Shown: positions 1-9,174, counted from the stretch's first letter. The stretch: 60,293 bases of DNA from an uncultured Rhodospirillales bacterium (GCA_903893975.1 CAITOL010000199.1:1-60293); one strand, 5' to 3'. Numbers and translations are program-made. The notes: a model not told the origin generated them from the letters alone.

Positions 1-1
1 C

Positions 2-3000
2 ATCAGCAACTGGGGCGGCAGCGCCATCCCCGAACTGGGCTCGGTGCCGGTCCCACTCAAAGGCACCCTCGCCACCGGCGTGAGCGACACCCCCATCGCC
101 ACGCTCGGCGGCAATTACGGCGGCACCACCCTCACCGTCGGTCGCACCGGCGGCGCGGTGGCAACCGACGTGTTCAGCGGCACCGGCGCGTTGAGCCTCA
201 CCGGCGGTAACGTCGTGCTCGGCGGCACCACCATCGGCACCTACACCCAAACCGGCGGCACGCTGGCAATTACCTTCGCCAACGCCACCACCAACACCCA
301 GGTCGCCGGCGTGCTCGATGGGCTGCAATACGCCACCACCGCCGCAATTCCAGCCGGCGGCGCCACCGCCTCGATCACCGCGACGTTGAACGACAACAAC
401 ACCACCCTCTACACCGCGCTGGACAGCAACTCCCCCGGCCGCAACCTCGGCACCTCCGGCCCGCTCACCGGCAGCGCGGTCGCCACCGTCGCGCTCACCC
501 CCATCGGTGCGGTCACCGGCCGCGTCTGGGATGAACTCGGCGTCGCCAGCAAAACCTATGGCTCGGCGGGGGATGTCGATACCAATCTCGGCGGCATCAC
601 GGTTACGGCGACGTTCACCGTCGGCGGCGTCACCAACACGGCGACCACCACCACGGCGGCCGATGGCACCTACAGCTTCGCCTCCGGCACCTTGCCGGCC
701 GGCGCGGTCACCATTTCGCTGCCGGCCCCCGGCAGCGCTGGCCTCAGTGCCAATGAAACCCTGGTGCTGCAGCAGATCGGCAGCGTCGGCTCCGGCCCGG
801 CCGCCTCCAGCATCACTGTCGGTGCCACCCCGGTCAGCAACGTGAATTTCATCTACCAGCGCCCGGATTCCGCCCCGGTCATCGGCAACTGGGGCGGCAC
901 CGCCATTCCTGAGACCGGATCAACCCCGGTTGCCCTAAAAGGCAGCTTGACCACGGGCGTCAGCGACACCCCCATCGCCACCTTGGGCGGCAATTACGGC
1001 GGCACCACCCTCACCGTTGGCCGCACCGGCGGCGCGGTAGCAACCGACGTGTTCAGCGGCACCGGCGCATTGAGCCTGACCGGCGGCAACGTCGTGCTCA
1101 GCGGCACCACCATCGGCACCTACACGCAAACCGGCGGCACGCTGGCGATCACTTTCGCCAATGCCACCACCAACACCCAGGTCGCCGGCGTGCTCGATGG
1201 GCTGCAATACGCCAATACCGCGTCCGTCACCGCGCTCGGGCAAACTGCCTCGATCACCGCGACGCTGAACGATAACAACACCACGCTCTATACCGGGTTG
1301 GACAGCAACTCCGCCGGCCGCAACCTCGGCACCTCCGGCCCGCTTACCGGCAGTGCTGTGGCCACCGTCGCCCTCGCGCCGGCCGGCAGCATCACCGGCC
1401 GGGTATGGGATACGCTCGGGCCGGCCAATCTCACCTACGCTGCCCCCGGCGATGTCGATACCAACCTCGCCGGTATCACGGTCACCGCGACCTATGTCAC
1501 CGCGGGCGTCCCCCATACCGTCACCACCACCACGGCGGCTGATGGCACCTACACCTTTGCCGCCGGCACCTTGCCGGATGGTCCGGTCACCATCACCCTG
1601 CCAACTCCCGGCAGCGCCGGGCTCAACGCGGCGGAAACCCTGGTGCTGCAACAAATCGGCGCCGTCGGCGCTGGTCCGGCGACCTCGTCCATCACCCTGG
1701 CGGGCGGGCCGGTCAACAACGTGAACTTCATCTACGAAAAGCCAGACCTCGCGCCGGTCATCTCCGGCTGGGGCGGCAGCAACATCCCGGAGACCGGCAC
1801 CACGCCGGTGCCGTTGAAAGGCTTTGGCGCCACGGTCAGCGATACGCCCATTGCCAGCCTCGGCGGCAATTACGGCGGCACCATCCTCACCGTGCAGCGC
1901 ACCGGCGGGGCGAATGCGCAGGACCAGTTTACCGGCGATACCGCGCTCACCCTCACCGGCGGCACCGTCACCCTCGGCAACACGCTGATCGGCAGCTACA
2001 GCCAAACCGGCGGCAGCCTGTCCATCACCTTCGCCAACGGCGCCACCGCAGCGCAGGTGTCGGGCGTGCTCGATCACCTCACCTACAGCAACACCGCGGC
2101 GGATCTCACCAAGGTCACCATCGTCTCGCTCAGCGCCACGCTCAACGACCATAACATCACGAGTTACGGCGGCACGTCGCCCGGCTACAATCTCGGCACC
2201 GGCGGCGCGCTGAACAGCAACACCGTTATCGCCACCGTCGCCATCTCACCGCTCCCGGCCAACGGCCCGCGCGATCCGCAAGATCCGCCGCCTCCGGCCA
2301 ATCCGATCGAGAATTTTGGCTTCGGCGGTGCCAACCCAGACATCATCGTCGATCGCCCCGGCCGGCCCGAGACCTGGCTGGTCGGCAGCGACGTGCGCCG
2401 TTTCGTCATTGCCAATCAACACGCAGTTGAGCCGCTGCCGCCGGATATGTTCTACGACACCGATCCCGGCGCCCAACTCACCTTGGAGGCCAAACAGGTC
2501 GATGGCCGTCCTTTGCCGGATTGGCTGATTTTCGACTCGCGCGGGCGCGTTTTCTACGGCACCCCACCGTCGGATTTCCATGGCGCGGTTGATATTCTCA
2601 TCAACGCGCAGGATGACCAGGGGCACCGTGCGAACGGTGTTTACCGCATCCTCGTCGGCCGTGACTTGCACGAACTCGAAAAGCTGCTGGCGCCCCAAAA
2701 AGGCCCCCGACCGCTCCCGCATATTGAACTGCGCGGCCAGGCCGATCCAACCACGGCCGACCCGGTCGCGGTGGCGATTGATCAGCGTGGGGTAACGAAA
2801 AATATACACAGTGTAATTGACAAGACCTCGCCCTCTGCGGCCATAAGTGCCGTGGCTGTCAGCACGGCTAGCGTTCGCACCACCGCATCACGTCCGGACT
2901 TTGCCCAGCAATTGCGGGACGCCGGCCGAATGGGGCGGCTCGGCCAAGCGCGTGCGGTATTACGCAGCCTCGAGGGCGTTGGGCAGAACCGGCCGGCGGC

Positions 3001-3004
3001 ATGA
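2..3004 (+). CDS. Large repetitive exported/adhesin-like protein, 3' part
   Basis: The reading frame is open from the left edge, so the N-terminus lies outside the window. The visible ~1000 residues hold two complete 293-residue repeats and part of a third. Each starts near an NWGG-x-x-IPE motif, continues as Gly/Thr/Ser-rich beta-type sequence, and ends in an SdrD B-like (Cna-B type) segment with TGRVWD and GDVDTN motifs. After a Pro-rich linker near base 2284 there is a cadherin/dystroglycan-like (CADG) segment at about 2370-2670 with GTPPSDFHG, then a tail with a basic helix. Such proteins are usually cell-surface or secreted. The stop overlaps the next start (ATGA), so it is probably translated together with the TolC-like gene and is the likely cargo of the downstream export genes (inference). 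No canonical RTX nonapeptides are visible in this part. Confidence 0.85.
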   Translation: MSNWGGSAIPELGSVPVPLKGTLATGVSDTPIATLGGNYGGTTLTVGRTGGAVATDVFSGTGALSLTGGNVVLGGTTIGTYTQTGGTLAITFANATTNTQVAGVLDGLQYATTAAIPAGGATASITATLNDNNTTLYTALDSNSPGRNLGTSGPLTGSAVATVALTPIGAVTGRVWDELGVASKTYGSAGDVDTNLGGITVTATFTVGGVTNTATTTTAADGTYSFASGTLPAGAVTISLPAPGSAGLSANETLVLQQIGSVGSGPAASSITVGATPVSNVNFIYQRPDSAPVIGNWGGTAIPETGSTPVALKGSLTTGVSDTPIATLGGNYGGTTLTVGRTGGAVATDVFSGTGALSLTGGNVVLSGTTIGTYTQTGGTLAITFANATTNTQVAGVLDGLQYANTASVTALGQTASITATLNDNNTTLYTGLDSNSAGRNLGTSGPLTGSAVATVALAPAGSITGRVWDTLGPANLTYAAPGDVDTNLAGITVTATYVTAGVPHTVTTTTAADGTYTFAAGTLPDGPVTITLPTPGSAGLNAAETLVLQQIGAVGAGPATSSITLAGGPVNNVNFIYEKPDLAPVISGWGGSNIPETGTTPVPLKGFGATVSDTPIASLGGNYGGTILTVQRTGGANAQDQFTGDTALTLTGGTVTLGNTLIGSYSQTGGSLSITFANGATAAQVSGVLDHLTYSNTAADLTKVTIVSLSATLNDHNITSYGGTSPGYNLGTGGALNSNTVIATVAISPLPANGPRDPQDPPPPANPIENFGFGGANPDIIVDRPGRPETWLVGSDVRRFVIANQHAVEPLPPDMFYDTDPGAQLTLEAKQVDGRPLPDWLIFDSRGRVFYGTPPSDFHGAVDILINAQDDQGHRANGVYRILVGRDLHELEKLLAPQKGPRPLPHIELRGQADPTTADPVAVAIDQRGVTKNIHSVIDKTSPSAAISAVAVSTASVRTTASRPDFAQQLRDAGRMGRLGQARAVLRSLEGVGQNRPAA
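11..2250 (+). repeat. 879-base tandem coding repeats
   Basis: The TGGGGCGGC that opens each unit falls at 11, 890 and 1769, giving an exact period of 879 bases (293 codons) twice. Units 1 and 2 are nearly identical over long stretches at the nucleotide level. Unit 3 diverges and lacks the SdrB-like second half. The array probably extends left of the window. Confidence 0.9.
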
Positions 3005-4611
3005 CCACGCGACCAGGAATGAAAGCATTGAATGACATGAACCACAGCCTCGTGATTTCCCCTCCGCGTTCCTGGCTGCGGCTTGCTTTGCTCGGCTCGG
3101 TGATGCTGGTCAGCGCCTGCAACCTGCGGCCTGAACCGATCACCCAAGATCAACATGTCGATCGCGCGGTGCAGGATTATCAGGCGCTGAAAACCAATTA
3201 TATCCCGCTTGAAGGCAAGTTGGATCTGGCCACCGCCATCGCCCGCACCCTGAAATATAATTACGACACGCAACTGGCCCGCGCGGAAGCCACCTTGCAG
3301 GAACGTCAGCTGGATCTGGCCTATTCGCAGATGTTGCCGCGTCTGGCGGCGGACGCTGGCTACAACTGGCGCAGTAACCACAACTCCGCCAAGTCGGTGG
3401 CTGAGCGCACGGGCCTGCAATCGCTGGATTACTCGTATTCCGAGGAACCGCAGCACGGCAACGCCGACCTGGAACTGTCCTGGAACCTGCTCGATGCCGG
3501 GGTGAGCTACTTCCAGGCCAAGCAGCAGGGCTATCGGGCATTCGTCGCATTGGAACGCCGCCGCAAGGTCATCGAAAACATTCTCCGTTCGGTCACCGAT
3601 ACGTACTGGCGTGCGGCGGCGGCGGAAGAATTGCTGCCGATGGTAGACCCACTGCTGGAGCGGGCTCAGAAGGTGCTGGATGCCTCGCGCGCCTCCACCC
3701 GTGGCGGCCTGCAACCGCAACTGGCGACGTTGGATTTCCAGCATAACCTGCTGCAGGTCATCACGGAACTGCACCATATGCGGGCCGATCTGACCGACGC
3801 GAAAATCCAGCTCGCCTCGTTGATCAACGTGCCGCCAACCCAGGCCATCGCCCTGGTGCCGGTGTCCGCAACCTCCGCCCCACGCTCGCTGGAACTCGAC
3901 ATGACGCGCCTGGAGGAAACCGGGCTGGCGCTCCGTCCGGAACTGCGGGTGGAAGCCTATCAGGAAAAAATTGACCGCCAGGATATCTATAAGGAAATGA
4001 TCCGCATGATGCCCGGCATCGGCGGCCTTGGCAGCCTCAACTACGATTCCAACCGCTACCTCTATAACAATGCCTGGGGCGTGCTCGGCGTTCGCGCCAC
4101 CTGGAACCTGATGTCGCTGATCCAGGGCCCGAAGGCGATCCGGGTGGCGGAAACCTCACTCGAAATCACCAAACAACGCCGCATCGCCCTCAGCGTTGCC
4201 GCGCTGACGCAGATCAACCTGTCCTACCGCCAATACATGATGGCGCTCGATGATCTGAAAATGGCCGAACAGGCCGACGCTGTGGAAAGCGAAATCCAGA
4301 AATACGCCCGCAACGCCGGCGATGCCGGGGCAGAATCGGAAGCGGAGGTGCTGCGCCGGCAACTCTCCGGTCTGGTCGCCCGCCTGCAACGCGACCGTTC
4401 GGCCGCGGCCGTGCACACCTCGCTGGCGGCGGTTTATGCCTCCATCGGGGTCGATTTGGTGCCCCCGAGCGCCGATCTCGACGATCTTCCGGTGCTGATC
4501 CAGCGGGTGGCCGATTCCATCAAGGGCTGGGAAGGCGGGTCCCTGCCAGACCTGAGCCAACCGCCCAGCGCCGCCGCCCAGGGCGCGACGACCACCCCCA
4601 CCGCGGGATAA
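3001..4611 (+). CDS. TolC-family outer membrane lipoprotein
   Basis: This is a 536-residue outer membrane efflux protein of the TolC/OprM type, which forms the outer membrane duct of tripartite exporters. The N-terminus has a hydrophobic segment ending in a VSAC lipobox near residue 40, so it is probably lipidated. The rest is long alpha-helical sequence typical of the periplasmic barrel, with two repeated OEP halves (about residues 60-270 and 280-490). The start at 3001 overlaps the preceding stop by 4 bases; ATGs at 3019 and 3034 are possible internal alternatives that keep the lipobox. It sits between the giant repeat protein and the HlyD-like adaptor, consistent with the outer component of a dedicated export system. 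Confidence 0.9.
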   Translation: MTTRPGMKALNDMNHSLVISPPRSWLRLALLGSVMLVSACNLRPEPITQDQHVDRAVQDYQALKTNYIPLEGKLDLATAIARTLKYNYDTQLARAEATLQERQLDLAYSQMLPRLAADAGYNWRSNHNSAKSVAERTGLQSLDYSYSEEPQHGNADLELSWNLLDAGVSYFQAKQQGYRAFVALERRRKVIENILRSVTDTYWRAAAAEELLPMVDPLLERAQKVLDASRASTRGGLQPQLATLDFQHNLLQVITELHHMRADLTDAKIQLASLINVPPTQAIALVPVSATSAPRSLELDMTRLEETGLALRPELRVEAYQEKIDRQDIYKEMIRMMPGIGGLGSLNYDSNRYLYNNAWGVLGVRATWNLMSLIQGPKAIRVAETSLEITKQRRIALSVAALTQINLSYRQYMMALDDLKMAEQADAVESEIQKYARNAGDAGAESEAEVLRRQLSGLVARLQRDRSAAAVHTSLAAVYASIGVDLVPPSADLDDLPVLIQRVADSIKGWEGGSLPDLSQPPSAAAQGATTTPTAG

Positions 4612-4617
4612 ACGGCA

Positions 4618-5385
4618 GTGCGACGGCGACGTATAGCGGCGCGCGGCCTGTCGCGCGCCGCTGCTATTTGCGCAGCCGTGCTCGGCCATGTCTGGCCTGG
4701 GCCGGCGCTGGCGGAGCCACCGGTGAGCGTCGGGGTTCAGGTCGTGGCGCGACAGGATGCGGTCATCGGCGCGCCCATGGCCGGCCGGCTCAGCGCCTTT
4801 CCCTTGCGCGACGGGGACCGCTTCGCCCAAGGCGACGTGGTGGCCCGGTTCGTGTGCGCTCAGGTCGAAGGCATGGTGGCCCGATCCAAGGCCACGCTGA
4901 ACAAAAAGCAGCAGCAACTCGGCATCGCTGCCAAGCTGCGCCAACTCGGCACCAACAACGTGGCCGAATACGGTCTCGCGGCGGCGGAGGTGACGGAAGC
5001 CCAGGCGGATCTCACCATCGCCATGGCCAGCGCGGATAACTGCACCGTCACCGCCCCCTTTGCCGGGCGGGTCGGCAACACCATGACCCGCGCCAATGAA
5101 TTTGTGGCCGCCGGCGCACCGTTGCTGGAACTGATCGGTGACCAGGAACAGGAGTTGGAACTCATTCTGCCCTCGCGCTGGTTGGTATGGCTGCACCCCG
5201 GCGTTGGCTTCGCGGTGAATATTCAAGAAACCGGCCAAGCCTATCAGGCGGAAATCGTCCGCCTGTCCGGTAAGGTTGATTCCGTCAGCCAGTCCATCAA
5301 GGCCTATGGCAAAGTGCTCGGCAGCCAGTCTGGGTTGCTGCCGGGGATGAGCGGGCAGGCGACCCTGACCCCGCCGGCCCCATAA
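4618..5385 (+). CDS. Periplasmic HlyD-like adaptor (membrane fusion protein)
   Basis: This 255-residue protein starts with GTG six bases after the TolC-like gene. A basic N-region, a hydrophobic stretch and ALA before EPP suggest a cleavable signal peptide, so it is probably periplasmic. It has the split biotinyl-lipoyl-like halves of RND/HlyD adaptors (GAPMAGRL near the start and TAPFAGRV after it), separated by a short helical hairpin, then a beta-barrel-like end. It is shorter than usual adaptors (350-450 residues). Its stop overlaps the next start (TAATG). It would link the outer membrane duct to the inner membrane proteins encoded downstream. Confidence 0.8.
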   Translation: MRRRRIAARGLSRAAAICAAVLGHVWPGPALAEPPVSVGVQVVARQDAVIGAPMAGRLSAFPLRDGDRFAQGDVVARFVCAQVEGMVARSKATLNKKQQQLGIAAKLRQLGTNNVAEYGLAAAEVTEAQADLTIAMASADNCTVTAPFAGRVGNTMTRANEFVAAGAPLLELIGDQEQELELILPSRWLVWLHPGVGFAVNIQETGQAYQAEIVRLSGKVDSVSQSIKAYGKVLGSQSGLLPGMSGQATLTPPAP

Positions 5386-6740
5386 TGTCCGATATCGCCC
5401 CGCCAACTGCCGGGCTAAACCAGCAGCTGCTCCGCCTGTCCGGTGTCCTGCAGTTGCAGGCGCAAGCGCAACTGGCTGGGGCGGCGGAACTCGGCTTTCT
5501 CATCGTCAACGAAACCGCCAGCGTGGTGCCCTATACCCATGCGGCGCTGTGGCAGGCGCATCGGCGCAATCTGGTGCTCTCCGGCGCCGGGGCGCCAGAT
5601 CAGGATGGCCCGTATGCGGTGTGGGTGCGCCGGCTGTGCAGCCATCTCGCTGCCCGCCCGGATGCGGCAAGGATGCGGATGCTCTCGGCGGCCGACCTGC
5701 CCGCGCCCATTGCCGCCGATTGGGCGGAGCATCTGCCAGACCATGCTTTGTGGTGCCCGCTATCGTTCCCCGATGGCCGGTTAGCCGGCGTCCTGCTGCT
5801 TGCCCGGCAAGATCCGTTCGCCGAGGGCGATGCGACACTGCTGCAAGCCCTGACCGGCAGCTACGCCCAATCCCTCGCCTGGCACACGCTGCAACGCCGC
5901 GCCCGGCTGCCGCATAGCCTGACCCATCGCCGGCGCCTGGTGCTGGTGCTGCTGCTGCTCGCTCTGGTCGGCATAGGTGCGGTGCCAATCCGCAGTTCCA
6001 TCCTCGCCCCGGCGGAAATCGTGCCAGCCGAGCCAACCCCGGTACGGGCGCCCTTCGCCGGCGTGGTGGACTCGATCCTGGTCGCCCCGAACGCCACCGT
6101 GCAGGCCGGCGCGCCGCTGTTGGCGCTGGATACCACCCAACTCGCCAGCCGGGTCGATGTGGCGAAAAAGGCGCTCGAATTCGCCCAGGTCGAATATGCC
6201 CAGGTGGCCCGCGAAGCCGTGGCTGATGCCCGCGCCCGTGGCCGCATGGCCTTGCTGCGCAGCAAGATGGAGCAGCAGGAAGCCGAACTCGGCTACCAGC
6301 AAAGCCTGCTCAGCCGGGCACGCGTCACCGCCCCCACCGATGGCGTCGCGGTGTTCAATGATGCCAGCGAATGGATCGGCCGCCCGGTTGAACTCGGGGA
6401 ACGCATCATGGTGCTGGCGCCGCCCAGTTCGCGCATCGTCGAACTGCAAGTGCCGGTGGCGGAGGTCGCCACGTTTGAACCCGGCGCCCCGGTGCAGTTC
6501 TTCGGCAATCTCTCGCCCGACCAACCCGTTGCCGCCCGCCTGACCTTCGCCAGCTACGGCAGCGCCGTCGGGGCCGATGGGGTGATGGCCTATGTGTTCC
6601 GCGCCCAGTTGGATGATGCCGCCCCGCCGCAACGCCTCGGCCTGAAAGGCACCGGCAAAGTTTATGGGGAGCCTCGGCCGCTGGCATTATGGCTGCTGCG
6701 CCGCCCGCTCGCCACGCTCCGGCAATGGCTGGCGCTGTAA
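5385..6740 (+). CDS. GAF-like domain plus HlyD-like membrane adaptor
   Basis: The 451-residue protein has an N-terminal cytoplasmic region (about 1-170) that resembles a GAF sensor-type domain. One transmembrane helix follows (about 184-201, rich in Leu/Val after an HRRR charge cluster). The C-terminal periplasmic HlyD-like part has lipoyl halves (VRAPFAGVVDS near 220 and VTAPTDGVAVF later), a coiled-coil hairpin between them and a beta-barrel. It overlaps the upstream stop (TAATG) and the downstream start. A cytoplasmic sensory-type domain on an adaptor is unusual and suggests regulated assembly or cargo docking (inference). Confidence 0.75.
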   Translation: MSDIAPPTAGLNQQLLRLSGVLQLQAQAQLAGAAELGFLIVNETASVVPYTHAALWQAHRRNLVLSGAGAPDQDGPYAVWVRRLCSHLAARPDAARMRMLSAADLPAPIAADWAEHLPDHALWCPLSFPDGRLAGVLLLARQDPFAEGDATLLQALTGSYAQSLAWHTLQRRARLPHSLTHRRRLVLVLLLLALVGIGAVPIRSSILAPAEIVPAEPTPVRAPFAGVVDSILVAPNATVQAGAPLLALDTTQLASRVDVAKKALEFAQVEYAQVAREAVADARARGRMALLRSKMEQQEAELGYQQSLLSRARVTAPTDGVAVFNDASEWIGRPVELGERIMVLAPPSSRIVELQVPVAEVATFEPGAPVQFFGNLSPDQPVAARLTFASYGSAVGADGVMAYVFRAQLDDAAPPQRLGLKGTGKVYGEPRPLALWLLRRPLATLRQWLAL

Positions 6741-8875
6741 CCCTCGCCCCGGCGCTGACCGGGCGGGTGGAACGGGTCGCGGTCACCCTGCCGCAACTGC
6801 GCCCGGACCTGCACCTGCTCCCCGGCCCCGCCACCCCGGACGGCGCGCCGAGTTGGACCATCCACGACCCGTCCCGCCACCGCTTCTTCCGCATCGGCTG
6901 GGCGGAGTTTGAGTACCTCACCCGCTGGGACCTGGGCGACCCGGCCAGCATCGCCGCGGCGGTCGCGGCGCAAACCACCCTCCGCGCCCGCACGGCCGAT
7001 GTGCAAGACCTTGCCGCTTTTCTGCAACATGCCGGCCTGACCGTGCCGCGTGGCCCGGCGGGGCTGGCCGACATGCTGGCCGAACAAAATCGTGGGCGGC
7101 TCTCGGCCGGCAGTTGGCTGCTGAAGAACTACCTGTTTCTGCGCTTGCGCCTGCTTAACCCCGACGCCGCTTTGGCGGCCCTGGTGCCGCTGACCAACTG
7201 GATGTTCACCCGCCGGTTTGTCGGTGCCATGGTCGGGCTGGCGTTGCTGGCGCTCTACCTGATCGGCCGGCAATGGGATGGTTTCACCCATAGCCTGCAG
7301 GAGATGTTCACTCTGGAAGGGGCGCTGATGGTTGCCGTGGCGCTGTCGGCGGCGAAAATGGTGCACGAATTCGGCCACGGCATCGCCGCCCGGCATTACG
7401 GCTGTAAGGTGCCGGCGATGGGCGTGGCACTCATGGTGCTCTGGCCGGTCCTGTGGACCGACACCACCGACGCGTGGCGCCTGACCAACCGCCGACACCG
7501 CCTGGTGGTCGACAGCGCCGGCATGGCCGCCGAACTGGTGCTCGCCGTGCTGGCCGGGCTGGCTTGGGCGCTGCTGTCCCCCGGCCCGCTGCGCAGCGCC
7601 GCGTTTTTGTTGTGCAGTTCCACCTGGCTGCTGACCTTGGCCGTCAACCTCAACCCGCTGATGCGGTTTGATGGCTATTTCCTGCTGTCCGATGGGCTCG
7701 ATATCCCCAACCTGCAAGACCGCGCCTTCGCCCTGGCGCGCTGGCAGTTGCGACAATGGCTGTTCGCGCTCGGCGCCCCGCCGCCAGAGCCGCTTTCGCC
7801 GCAGTTGCGCCGGATCATGCTGACCTACGCCTATTGCACCTGGGTCTATCGCTTCTTCCTGTTCCTCGGCATCGCGGTGCTGGTTTATCACCTCGCGTTC
7901 AAATTGCTGGGATTGTTCCTGATGGCGGTTGAAATCTGGTGGTTCCTGGCCCGGCCCATTCTGCGGGAAATGGCCCAATGGTGGGCAGCCCTGCGGCCCC
8001 GCGCACTCACCCGCCGCAGCCGCGTCACCCTCGGACTGGCCGCCTTTGTGCTGGTGTTGCTGGCATTGCCGTGGCGCAGTGAAATCACCGCCCCGGCGCT
8101 GCTGCGCGCCGAACATCAGGCCACCATCTACACCGCCGCCGACGGGGACTTGCTGCACAGCAGCGCCAATGGCCGGCAGGTGCTGGCCGGCGATGTCCTG
8201 TTCGCGCTCGGCTCGGAAACCTTGGACTGGCGTCATAAACAGGCCGCCGCCACCGTCGCCGGGCAGCAGGCGGACCTCGCCGGCATCGCCTTCGACCCCA
8301 GCCGCGCCGCCGGTCTGGCGGAAGCGCAAGCCTCGCTGCAAGGCGCGCTGGCGGAACTGCGGGCGGTCGAAAACGAACAGGCCGGCCTCGTCATCACCGC
8401 CCCCTTCGCCGGCACGCTCACCGATATTTCACCGCAACTCCGGCCAGGGGCCACCCTGCCCAGGCGTGAAATGCTGGGCATTTTGTTCGACCCGCGCGAT
8501 CCCGTGGTCGAAGCCTATGTGGAGGAGGGCGACATCGCCCGCTTCGCGCCCGGCGCTCGCGCAATGTTCTATCCGGGGGATACTTCCGCGCCGCTGCAAC
8601 TCGCGGTTGCCAGCGTCAGCCCCACCTCGGCTCGCCTGTTGGAAGCCTCAGACCTCGCCTCGGTCTATGGCGGCCAACTCGCGGTGCGCAAAGACCCGGC
8701 CGGCCATCTGGTGCCGGAACACGCCGTCTACCGCGTGCTGCTGCGTCCCACGGCGCCGCTCACCCTGCGCCGTCGCCAACCGGGCAACCTGGTGATCGAA
8801 GGGGATCGCATCAGCCCGCTGCGCCGGCTGTATGATCGGGCGATGGCCGTGGTGGTGCGGGAAAGCGGGCTTTAG
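6725..8875 (+). CDS. PqqD-like/M50 metalloprotease/HlyD fusion membrane protein
   Basis: Numbering here is from the alternative upstream ATG at 6689 (728 residues); from 6725 subtract 12. Residues about 38-118 look like a PqqD-type winged helix (short strands, DPSRHRFFRIG, then helices ending in FLQHAGL). Residues about 178-460 hold several transmembrane segments with both M50 site-2 protease motifs: HEFGH at 226-230, and NLNP at 320-323 followed by D328 and G329. Residues about 460-728 form a HlyD-like periplasmic end with VITAPFAGTLTD. The protein would sit in the inner membrane as the last member of the export operon. The catalytic residues are kept, so proteolysis is possible, but a transport or scaffold role cannot be excluded. 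No clear ribosome site separates the two starts. Confidence 0.75.
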   Translation: MAGAVTLAPALTGRVERVAVTLPQLRPDLHLLPGPATPDGAPSWTIHDPSRHRFFRIGWAEFEYLTRWDLGDPASIAAAVAAQTTLRARTADVQDLAAFLQHAGLTVPRGPAGLADMLAEQNRGRLSAGSWLLKNYLFLRLRLLNPDAALAALVPLTNWMFTRRFVGAMVGLALLALYLIGRQWDGFTHSLQEMFTLEGALMVAVALSAAKMVHEFGHGIAARHYGCKVPAMGVALMVLWPVLWTDTTDAWRLTNRRHRLVVDSAGMAAELVLAVLAGLAWALLSPGPLRSAAFLLCSSTWLLTLAVNLNPLMRFDGYFLLSDGLDIPNLQDRAFALARWQLRQWLFALGAPPPEPLSPQLRRIMLTYAYCTWVYRFFLFLGIAVLVYHLAFKLLGLFLMAVEIWWFLARPILREMAQWWAALRPRALTRRSRVTLGLAAFVLVLLALPWRSEITAPALLRAEHQATIYTAADGDLLHSSANGRQVLAGDVLFALGSETLDWRHKQAAATVAGQQADLAGIAFDPSRAAGLAEAQASLQGALAELRAVENEQAGLVITAPFAGTLTDISPQLRPGATLPRREMLGILFDPRDPVVEAYVEEGDIARFAPGARAMFYPGDTSAPLQLAVASVSPTSARLLEASDLASVYGGQLAVRKDPAGHLVPEHAVYRVLLRPTAPLTLRRRQPGNLVIEGDRISPLRRLYDRAMAVVVRESGL

Positions 8876-9114
8876 CCGCCTGCAACCGGCTCGCGGGTCA
8901 AGCGATGCACCAGCGCCCGGATCGCCGGTGCGGCGAGGATCACCACCGGCAACATCGTCACCCAGGCAATGCCCCAGGATTGGAGCCAATGGCGGGCGAA
9001 ACTGCCATCGGGCAAAAACGGCAGGCTGGCAATCGCCGCCGCAATTGCGCAGGTCAAGCCGGACTGGATCACCCCGAACACGTAATGGCTATAGCGTCGC
9101 GGTATTCCCAGCAT
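8872..9114 (-). CDS. DUF2798-like small membrane protein
   Basis: This 80-residue protein has two hydrophobic segments and resembles the DUF2798 family of unknown function (IPRRY near the start, VFGVIQSGLT in the first helix, then a second helix before a basic tail). The ATG at 9114 is chosen because a GGGGG ribosome site lies about 6 bases upstream; the frame is open to 9138. It converges with the M50 fusion gene and overlaps its stop by 4 bases. It is probably co-transcribed with the small gene at 9175-9294. Confidence 0.65.
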   Translation of the reverse strand: MLGIPRRYSHYVFGVIQSGLTCAIAAAIASLPFLPDGSFARHWLQSWGIAWVTMLPVVILAAPAIRALVHRLTREPVAGG

Positions 9115-9119
9115 GCAAA

Positions 9120-9154
9120 CCCCCGTTATCGCGGCCAACCCGCGATGCTGGGGG
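9120..9154 (-). other. Hairpin that pairs the DUF2798 ribosome binding site
   Basis: An inverted repeat between the two small genes pairs CCCCC with GGGGG (5 bp), then a 3x3 internal loop, then a 7-bp stem (ATCGCGG with CCGCGAT) around a 5-base loop. On the transcribed strand the GGGGG arm is the ribosome site of the DUF2798 gene. It could be an attenuator or a weak terminator; there is no U-run. Confidence 0.5.
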
Positions 9155-9174
9155 CAGATTACGGCCAGTTGTGG

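Noticed and set aside
6662-8341. Long open frame on the minus strand (559 codons)
   Set aside because: It lies fully antisense to the M50 fusion gene, has no family pattern and is Gln/Arg/Gly-rich as expected from a shadow of GC-rich DNA.
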